Of a stretch of 64,000 bases of DNA, positions 57,503 to 64,000 are shown in pieces. Under the pieces are notes generated by a model. It searched no databases. It saw nothing but the letters and a program-made list of their open reading frames with translations, and was not told the DNA's origin. This DNA is from Anabaena sp. PCC 7108 (GTDB taxonomy: Bacteria > Cyanobacteriota > Cyanobacteriia > Cyanobacteriales > Nostocaceae), in contig NZ_KB235896.1 of the NCBI RefSeq assembly GCF_000332135.1, positions 3,915,727 to 3,979,726 of the forward strand, read 5' to 3'. Within the stretch, counting starts at the first letter, position 1; each line of letters opens with the position of its first letter. Both the position numbers and the translations under genes were made by a program.

Positions 57503-59761
57503 ATGACGATTAGTCCTCCGGAGCGAGAGGAAAAGAAAGCAAGAGTCATCGTTGACAATGATCCAGTACCTACCTCATTTCAAAAATGGGCGCAACCTGG
57601 ACATTTCGACAGATCCTTAGCCAAAGGTCCAAAAACCACCACCTGGATTTGGAACCTGCACGCCCTCGCCCACGATTTTGACACTCATACAAGCGATTTA
57701 GAAGACATATCCCGTAAGATATTCGCCGCGCACTTTGGCCATCTGGCTGTAGTAGCAATCTGGTTGAGCGGGATGTTATTCCATGGCGCTAAGTTCTCCA
57801 ATTACGAAGCCTGGTTGAGCGATCCATTAGGCGTTAGACCCAGCGCTCAAGTAGTTTGGCCTATTGTTGGACAAGACATTTTAAACGGTGATGTGGGCGG
57901 TGGCTTCCACGGCATTCAAATCACCTCTGGCTTGTTCCAAGTATGGCGAGGCTGGGGTATAACTAGCTCCTTCCAGTTATACGTAACTGCGATTGGTGGC
58001 TTGGTACTAGCAGGCTTGTTCCTATTTGCAGGTTGGTTCCATTACCACAAACGCGCTCCCAAACTGGAATGGTTCCAGAATGTGGAGTCAATGCTGAATC
58101 ATCACTTATCAGTATTACTAGGTTGTGGTTCTTTGGGCTGGGCTGGTCACTTAATCCATGTGTCCGCACCAGTTAACAAACTGTTGGATGCAGGTGTTGC
58201 CATCAAGGACATTCCCTTGCCCCACGAGTTCATTTTGAACAAAGACTTAATCACAGAGTTGTATCCCAGCTTTGCCAGTGGTTTAGCACCTTTCTTCACC
58301 TTGAACTGGGGAACTTATGCTGACATTCTGACCTTCAAAGGCGGATTGAACCCCGTAACAGGCGGTTTGTGGATGACTGATATTTCTCATCACCACTTAG
58401 CGATCGCTGTACTGTTCATCATTGCCGGTCATATGTACCGCACCAACTGGGGTATCGGTCACAGCATCAAAGATATCCTAGAAAACCACAAAGGACCCTT
58501 CACTGGTGAAGGTCACAAAGGTCTTTACGAAAACCTGACCACCTCTTGGCACGCTCAGTTGGCTACTAACCTGGCCTTCTTGGGTTCCTTGACAATCATC
58601 ATCGCGCATCATATGTACGCGATGCCTCCCTATCCATATTTGGCAACTGACTACGCTACACAGTTGTGTATCTTCACTCACCATATTTGGATCGGTGGCT
58701 TCCTGATTGTTGGTGGTGCTGCTCACGCAGCGATCTTCATGGTACGGGATTACGATCCTGTTGTTAACCAAAACAACGTCCTGGATCGCGTGATTCGTCA
58801 CCGTGATGCTATCATCTCTCACCTGAACTGGGTATGTATTTTCCTTGGCTTCCACAGCTTTGGTTTATACATTCACAACGACACAATGCGTGCCTTGGGT
58901 CGTCCCCAAGATATGTTCTCCGACGCAGCAATTCAGTTGCAACCTGTGTTTGCTCAGTGGGTACAAAACCTACACACACTGGCTCCAGGCGGCACAGCAC
59001 CCAATGCGTTAGCACCAGTTAGCTATGCTTTTGGTGGCGGTGTGTTGGCAGTAGGCGGCAAAGTCGCAATGATGCCCATAGCTTTGGGTACCGCAGACTT
59101 CCTAATTCACCACATTCACGCCTTCACCATTCACGTCACTGTTCTGATTTTGCTCAAAGGTGTACTGTACGCCCGCAGTTCTCGTCTGATTCCAGATAAG
59201 GCAAACTTAGGTTTCCGCTTCCCTTGCGACGGTCCAGGTCGTGGCGGTACCTGTCAAGTTTCTGGTTGGGATCACGTGTTCCTAGGACTGTTCTGGATGT
59301 ATAACTCCCTGTCAATTGTGATTTTCCACTTCAGCTGGAAAATGCAATCTGATGTTTGGGGAACTGTAGACGCAGATGGCACAGTAAATCACATTACTGG
59401 CGGTAACTTCGCTGAAAGTGCCATCACCATTAACGGCTGGTTGCGTGACTTCCTGTGGGCGCAAGCTACACAGGTCATCAACTCCTACGGAAGTGAATTT
59501 TCTGCTTATGGACTGATGTTCCTAGGCGCTCACTTTGTTTGGGCATTCAGCTTAATGTTCCTGTTCAGTGGTCGTGGCTACTGGCAAGAACTAATTGAGT
59601 CGATTGTTTGGGCGCACAATAAACTGAAAGTAGCACCAACCATTCAACCTCGTGCTTTGAGCATCACTCAAGGTCGGGCTGTAGGCGTAGCTCACTATCT
59701 ATTAGGAGGAATTGCCACCACTTGGGCATTCTTCCATGCACACATCCTTTCAGTAGGGTAG
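57503..59761 (+). CDS. psaA: Photosystem I P700 apoprotein A1
   Basis: PsaA is one of the two reaction-centre subunits that carry P700, the electron-transfer chlorophylls and phylloquinones. The 752-residue product has the eleven-helix pattern and many His ligands (for example [19 protein letters not shown]). The shared FX cluster loop [12 protein letters not shown] carries two of the four cysteine ligands. The N-terminus is [12 protein letters not shown]. psaB follows after 129 bp, so the two are surely co-transcribed. Confidence 0.99.
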   Translation: MTISPPEREEKKARVIVDNDPVPTSFQKWAQPGHFDRSLAKGPKTTTWIWNLHALAHDFDTHTSDLEDISRKIFAAHFGHLAVVAIWLSGMLFHGAKFSNYEAWLSDPLGVRPSAQVVWPIVGQDILNGDVGGGFHGIQITSGLFQVWRGWGITSSFQLYVTAIGGLVLAGLFLFAGWFHYHKRAPKLEWFQNVESMLNHHLSVLLGCGSLGWAGHLIHVSAPVNKLLDAGVAIKDIPLPHEFILNKDLITELYPSFASGLAPFFTLNWGTYADILTFKGGLNPVTGGLWMTDISHHHLAIAVLFIIAGHMYRTNWGIGHSIKDILENHKGPFTGEGHKGLYENLTTSWHAQLATNLAFLGSLTIIIAHHMYAMPPYPYLATDYATQLCIFTHHIWIGGFLIVGGAAHAAIFMVRDYDPVVNQNNVLDRVIRHRDAIISHLNWVCIFLGFHSFGLYIHNDTMRALGRPQDMFSDAAIQLQPVFAQWVQNLHTLAPGGTAPNALAPVSYAFGGGVLAVGGKVAMMPIALGTADFLIHHIHAFTIHVTVLILLKGVLYARSSRLIPDKANLGFRFPCDGPGRGGTCQVSGWDHVFLGLFWMYNSLSIVIFHFSWKMQSDVWGTVDADGTVNHITGGNFAESAITINGWLRDFLWAQATQVINSYGSEFSAYGLMFLGAHFVWAFSLMFLFSGRGYWQELIESIVWAHNKLKVAPTIQPRALSITQGRAVGVAHYLLGGIATTWAFFHAHILSVG

Positions 59762-59774
59762 CAATCAGTTTGTA

Positions 59775-59838
59775 GAGTGCTGAGTGCTGAGTGCTGAGTA
59801 ATCAGTTAAAACTCAGGACTCAGGACTCAAAACTCAGA
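59775..59838. repeat. Heptamer repeats in the psaA-psaB spacer
   Basis: GAGTGCT units (59775-59799) are followed by ACTCAGG/ACTCAAA units (about 59808-59838). They are of the STRR type and probably inserted between the two co-transcribed genes; the purine- and pyrimidine-phase arrays could base-pair weakly in the mRNA. Confidence 0.8.
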
Positions 59839-59890
59839 ACTCTAAACACTGACACCTGATGGCTAAAGGTCAGAGGACATATCAAAACCT

Positions 59891-62122
59891 ATGGCAACAA
59901 AATTTCCAAAATTTAGCCAGGATCTCGCACAGGACCCGACTACTCGTCGGATTTGGTATGCGATCGCTACAGGCAACGACTTTGAAAGCCACGATGGCAT
60001 GACGGAAGAAAATCTTTACCAAAAGATTTTCGCTACGCACTTCGGTCACTTGGCAATCATCTTCCTGTGGGCATCCAGCCTCCTGTTTCACGTAGCCTGG
60101 CAAGGTAACTTTGAACAGTGGATTAAAGATCCCCTTCACGTCCGTCCCATCGCCCATGCGATTTGGGACCCACACTTCGGTTCTCCTGCGATTGAAGCTT
60201 TCACCCAAGCTGGTGCAAGCAATCCTGTAAATATTGCTTACTCCGGTGTTTATCACTGGTGGTACACCATCGGGATGCGGACAAACACAGAACTGTATAC
60301 CGGTTCAGTTGGTCTTCTCCTATTGTCAGCAGTATTCTTGTTTGCCGGTTGGTTGCATTTGCAACCCAAGTTCCGTCCTAGTCTTTCTTGGTTTAAGAGT
60401 GCTGAACCCCGCCTGAACCACCACTTAGCTGGTTTATTCGGTGTTAGCTCCTTGGCTTGGACTGGTCACTTGGTTCACGTTGCTATTCCTGAATCTCGTG
60501 GTATTCACGTAGGCTGGGATAACTTCTTGACTGTAGCTCCCCATCCAGAAGGCTTAACTCCCTTCTTCACTGGTAACTGGGGTGTTTACGCTCAGAACCC
60601 TGACACCGCAGGTCATCTGTTTGGTACTTCCACTGGTGCTGGTACAGCGATTCTCACCTTCTTGGGCGGTTTCCACCCCCAAACAGAATCCTTGTGGTTG
60701 ACCGACATGGCTCACCACCACTTGGCGATCGCTGTTATCTTCATCATCGCCGGTCATATGTACCGCACTAACTTCGGAATTGGTCACAGCATCAAAGAAA
60801 TGCTGAACTCCAAATCCGGTTTAGTTCCCGGTAGCAAGAGTGAAGGTCAGTTCAACCTGCCTCACCAAGGTCTGTACGACACCATCAATAACTCCCTGCA
60901 CTTCCAACTGTCTTTGGCATTGGCAGCACTAGGAACTATTACCTCCTTGGTGGCGCAGCATATGTACGCCCTGCCTCCTTACGCATTCATTGCTAGGGAC
61001 TACACAACACAGGCAGCATTGTACACACACCACCAGTACATCGCTGGTTTCTTGATGGTTGGTGCATTCGCCCACGCTGCCATCTTCTGGGTACGTGACT
61101 ACGACCCCGAACAAAACAAAGGCAACGTATTAGACCGGATTTTGCAGCACAAAGAAGCGATTATCTCCCACCTCAGCTGGGTATCTCTATTCTTAGGCTT
61201 CCATACCTTGGGCTTGTACGTTCACAACGACGTAGTAGTTGCTTTCGGGACTCCTGAAAAGCAAATCTTGATTGAGCCAGTATTTGCTCAGTTCATTCAA
61301 GCTGCTCACGGTAAAGTACTCTACGGTTTAGACACATTGCTGTCTAACCCCGATAGCATCGCTTACACAGCCTATCCCAACTACGGTAACGTTTGGTTGT
61401 CTGGCTGGTTAGATGCCATTAACTCTGGCACTAACTCCCTCTTCTTAACAATCGGACCTGGCGACTTCTTGGTTCACCACGCATTCGCTTTGGCTATTCA
61501 CACCACCACCTTGGTACTTGTTAAAGGTGCTTTGGATGCTCGTGGTTCTAAACTGATGCCCGATAAAAAGGACTTCGGTTATGCGTTCCCCTGCGACGGT
61601 CCAGGCCGTGGCGGTACTTGCGATATCTCCGCATGGGACGCTTTCTACCTGTCTATGTTCTGGATGTTGAACACCATTGGTTGGGTAACCTTCTACTGGC
61701 ACTGGAAACATCTAGGTATTTGGCAAGGTAACGTTGCTCAGTTCAACGAAAACTCTACCTACTTGATGGGCTGGTTCCGTGATTACCTCTGGGCTAACTC
61801 TGCTCAGTTGATTAACGGTTACAACGCCTACGGCATGAATAACTTGTCTGTTTGGGCTTGGATGTTCCTCTTCGGACACCTGGTTTGGGCAACTGGTTTC
61901 ATGTTCCTTATCTCTTGGAGAGGTTACTGGCAAGAGTTAATTGAAACCTTGGTTTGGGCGCACGAGCGTACTCCTCTAGCTAACTTGGTTCGCTGGAAAG
62001 ATAAGCCCGTTGCTCTCTCCATTGTTCAAGCTCGTGTGGTCGGTTTAGCTCACTTCACTGTTGGCTATATCGTCACCTACGCGGCGTTCCTCATTGCTTC
62101 TACTGCTGGTAAGTTCGGTTGA
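59891..62122 (+). CDS. psaB: Photosystem I P700 apoprotein A2
   Basis: This is the second large reaction-centre subunit, 743 residues long. It starts [20 protein letters not shown], has the FX loop [18 protein letters not shown] and the chlorophyll-binding histidines in [20 protein letters not shown]. The C-terminal helix ends STAGKFG. The length equals that of close relatives. It sits downstream of psaA and upstream of a clear terminator. Confidence 0.99.
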   Translation: MATKFPKFSQDLAQDPTTRRIWYAIATGNDFESHDGMTEENLYQKIFATHFGHLAIIFLWASSLLFHVAWQGNFEQWIKDPLHVRPIAHAIWDPHFGSPAIEAFTQAGASNPVNIAYSGVYHWWYTIGMRTNTELYTGSVGLLLLSAVFLFAGWLHLQPKFRPSLSWFKSAEPRLNHHLAGLFGVSSLAWTGHLVHVAIPESRGIHVGWDNFLTVAPHPEGLTPFFTGNWGVYAQNPDTAGHLFGTSTGAGTAILTFLGGFHPQTESLWLTDMAHHHLAIAVIFIIAGHMYRTNFGIGHSIKEMLNSKSGLVPGSKSEGQFNLPHQGLYDTINNSLHFQLSLALAALGTITSLVAQHMYALPPYAFIARDYTTQAALYTHHQYIAGFLMVGAFAHAAIFWVRDYDPEQNKGNVLDRILQHKEAIISHLSWVSLFLGFHTLGLYVHNDVVVAFGTPEKQILIEPVFAQFIQAAHGKVLYGLDTLLSNPDSIAYTAYPNYGNVWLSGWLDAINSGTNSLFLTIGPGDFLVHHAFALAIHTTTLVLVKGALDARGSKLMPDKKDFGYAFPCDGPGRGGTCDISAWDAFYLSMFWMLNTIGWVTFYWHWKHLGIWQGNVAQFNENSTYLMGWFRDYLWANSAQLINGYNAYGMNNLSVWAWMFLFGHLVWATGFMFLISWRGYWQELIETLVWAHERTPLANLVRWKDKPVALSIVQARVVGLAHFTVGYIVTYAAFLIASTAGKFG

Positions 62123-62146
62123 TCTTGACTACTAGTTGTAGCTAAT

Positions 62147-62181
62147 TAAAAATCCCCTGCCGTAAGGTGGGGGATTTTTTT
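62147..62181 (+). terminator. Rho-independent terminator of psaAB
   Basis: AAAAATCCCC and GGGGATTTTTTT flank a short loop (TGCCGTAAGGTG), about 25 bp after the psaB stop. Stem plus T run is well formed. Confidence 0.9.
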
Positions 62182-62217
62182 GTTTGGGTGGGCAGCTTAG
62201 GTGAATTACGACAACAG

Positions 62218-63402
62218 TTACATCCGTCTTGTCCGTCTATTTTCCGGTTGGCTATGTCGCAAAGGGACTACTTCCGCTTCACTACTTTCCCTTGCTACTC
62301 GAATCAACAATCCCGCAGATACCAAACTAGCAATCATGGAATTACCACCATAACTAAACATAGGTAAGGGTAAACCTGTAGTTGGGAGAGAACCTGTAGC
62401 CACACCAATATGCAGCAGTGATTGTCCTACCATCACAACCGTTACGCCAATTGCTACCAATCGATGTACAGAATTTTTGGCTTTTAGCGCTACAATTAAT
62501 CCCAGTGTGGCGAATACTGCCAAAAGTAACAAAAGTAAGATACTGCCAACAAAGCCAAATTCTTCAGCAAAAACAGCAAAAATAAAATCGGTGTCTTGAA
62601 TTGGTAAGTAAAATAGCTTTTGTTGAGAAAGCCCAAATCCAGCCCCCCAAGTGTTACCTGAACCTACCGCTAGTAAACTTTGCACTAATTGGTATCCATC
62701 TCCTGTCGCGTCAGCCCAGGGGTTGAGGAAAGACATCACCCGCTTGCGTTGATATTCTTTGATGCTAATACTGAGTACTGCTAATAGGACTCCACCAATA
62801 GCTGTTCCTCCTAAGTATTTGTATGGTAGTCCCGCTGCTAGGGCAATTAACCAAATTGTCATACCGCAGAGTGCTGTTGTACTTAAGTTAGGTTGAGCCA
62901 AAATGCCTAATAATACAAGACAAAACACACCCAGCCAAGACAAACGAACCCCCCAACTTAATTTTTCCCATTGACCAAAGATTCGCGCACTTTGCAATAC
63001 TAAAAAGGGTTTAATCAATTCTGATGGTTGAATGGGAATTGGTCCCAAGGCTATCCATCTAGCTGCATCAAAAGCTTTCTTTCCTAATCCTGGGATAAGG
63101 GTGACGAAAATTAACAATAAAAACAGCATTAAGAACCAATGAGATACCCCCAAAATTTTTCGCAATGGGAGATTGGCAATGATGTTGAAGATGATTAAGG
63201 AAGCTAAAACCCACAGAACCTGGCGCTTAAAATAGTACAATCCGTCACCCTGACGTTCATCAGCAACAGGATAGGAAGCGGAAAAAAGCATAATTAAGCC
63301 GACAAACAGCCAAATTAATGTTAACCAGCGCAACAATCGCGCTTCTAAAGCCCAGGTAGAGACGGAATTATCAAAAATTGGTATTAGTTGGCGTAGATTC
63401 AC
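62218..63402 (-). CDS. ftsW: FtsW/RodA/SpoVE family peptidoglycan glycosyltransferase (SEDS)
   Basis: The 394-residue protein has about ten membrane helices. The SEDS motifs are present: PIPIQPSELIKPFLVLQSA near residue 125, GDGYQLVQSLLAVGSGNTWGAGFGLSQQK and DTDFIFAVFAEEFGFVGS, and GLPLPMFSYGGNSMIASL near the end. Such proteins polymerise lipid II together with a class B PBP. FtsW (division) against RodA (elongation) cannot be decided firmly, but I favour FtsW. The start is GTG at 63402. It is convergent with psaB. Confidence 0.88.
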   Translation of the reverse strand: MNLRQLIPIFDNSVSTWALEARLLRWLTLIWLFVGLIMLFSASYPVADERQGDGLYYFKRQVLWVLASLIIFNIIANLPLRKILGVSHWFLMLFLLLIFVTLIPGLGKKAFDAARWIALGPIPIQPSELIKPFLVLQSARIFGQWEKLSWGVRLSWLGVFCLVLLGILAQPNLSTTALCGMTIWLIALAAGLPYKYLGGTAIGGVLLAVLSISIKEYQRKRVMSFLNPWADATGDGYQLVQSLLAVGSGNTWGAGFGLSQQKLFYLPIQDTDFIFAVFAEEFGFVGSILLLLLLAVFATLGLIVALKAKNSVHRLVAIGVTVVMVGQSLLHIGVATGSLPTTGLPLPMFSYGGNSMIASLVSAGLLIRVARESSEAEVVPLRHSQPENRRTRRM

Positions 63403-63550
63403 GAGGTATTAACATAGAGGAATATAAGTTATTTTAGATTCCACTCGCAAATTAACTCTTAAATCAATTTAGCTAATCCTTTTCTTTCTCTACACTCCAT
63501 AACCAGCCTAAACAGATAAGTTGGTGATTTACTGAATATATCTTCGAGAA

Positions 63551-64000
63551 ATGCTTAAATACTTAAGACGAAGAATAATTATAGACAACTATTTTCGGAA
63601 ATATTACGTATTGACTACACTATTCTCAATTGGATTATGGCAAATAGGTGCTTGGTCTACTTTAGAGTTACTCGGATTTAATTTATTGTTCTCTACACGC
63701 AACTATCTACCTCATCCCAGTTGGGATTCACGCATAGTCGTTATTGGCATTGATGATGCTACATTACGTCAATATGGACAGTTTCCTTTGTCACGCGATC
63801 GCTATACTCAATTATTAGAAACACTAGAAGCCTCTCCTCCTGCAACCATTGGCTTTGATATTTTATTTACTGAACCTACCAGCTACGACGAACAACTGGC
63901 CGAAGCAATGGCAATCAATGGCCAAGTTGTTTTAGCAATTGCCCCCGGTTTACAAAAACAAACCCTGCTGCCAGTCCCAATTCTAGATCATGTCACTGCC
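63551..64000 (+). CDS. CHASE2-domain protein, N-terminal part (runs off the window)
   Basis: An ATG at 63551 opens a frame that is still open at 64000 (150 codons). It shows an N-terminal hydrophobic helix (about 20-45), then SWDSRIVVIGIDDATLRQYGQFPL, the start of an extracytoplasmic CHASE2 sensor domain, and DILFTEPTSYDEQLAEAM. CHASE2 proteins normally continue into an adenylate cyclase, kinase or GGDEF output domain, which here would lie beyond the window. Confidence 0.85.
   Translation, partial: MLKYLRRRIIIDNYFRKYYVLTTLFSIGLWQIGAWSTLELLGFNLLFSTRNYLPHPSWDSRIVVIGIDDATLRQYGQFPLSRDRYTQLLETLEASPPATIGFDILFTEPTSYDEQLAEAMAINGQVVLAIAPGLQKQTLLPVPILDHVTA

Overview
The window is chromosomal DNA of a filamentous, probably heterocyst-forming cyanobacterium (order Nostocales). 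The signs are complete psaA and psaB, petL, a kaiABC cluster with the short KaiA type, a phytochrome, many GCGATCGC (HIP1) octamers in AT-rich DNA, and numerous heptanucleotide tandem repeats (STRR type) between genes. A TolC-type gene directly after kaiC fits the HgdD arrangement I recall from Anabaena/Nostoc. All statements rest on reading the sequence and on recalled family knowledge; no searches were run.

Layout. 0-4.7 kb: four cobalamin genes, cobG-cobH-cobI-cobJ (CobJ fused to a CbiG-like domain), with a small inverted-repeat element before cobJ. 5.2-8.2 kb: a pentapeptide-repeat gene, then a PAP/fibrillin-like gene split by an IscB element with its upstream omega/HEARO-type RNA. 8.2-13.1 kb: insertion-sequence debris, an SGNH hydrolase, a 46-residue membrane protein and a PlsY/PEP-synthase-like fusion. 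13.1-13.9 kb: a broken tnpB beside a solitary IscB-type right end.

14-22.5 kb is a bicarbonate-uptake island: cmpABCD (BCT1 ABC transporter), a decayed 5' end of a BicA/SulP gene, then sbtA-sbtB (Na+/HCO3- symporter and its PII-like regulator). sbtAB is visibly richer in G and C than its surroundings and seems to have replaced the rest of bicA. An identical 21-bp motif lies upstream of cmpA and upstream of the bicA/sbt block and could co-regulate them.

23-39 kb: lipid kinase, ExoD-like protein, aroB, petL, bioB, a GNAT acetyltransferase, selO, a PAP2 phosphatase, a phytochrome hybrid kinase paired with a REC-GGDEF diguanylate cyclase (possible light to c-di-GMP signalling), D-glycerate 3-kinase (photorespiration), ycf20, and two secreted proteins of unknown role. 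39-52 kb: GT39-type glycosyltransferase, CBS-containing hybrid kinase, kaiABC, TolC/HgdD-like channel, small conserved proteins and the PSII S4-domain protein. 52-64 kb: SDR, coiled-coil membrane protein, tRNA-Val(GAC), glutaminase, a lipoprotein-like protein with a 78-bp tandem repeat, psaA-psaB, an FtsW/RodA protein and the start of a CHASE2 protein that runs off the window.

The least ordinary features are the IscB insertion (host gene, guide-RNA scaffold and terminal hairpins all visible), a second stranded IscB-type end 5 kb away, the rebuilt bicarbonate island, and a phytochrome carrying both known chromophore-attachment cysteine positions.
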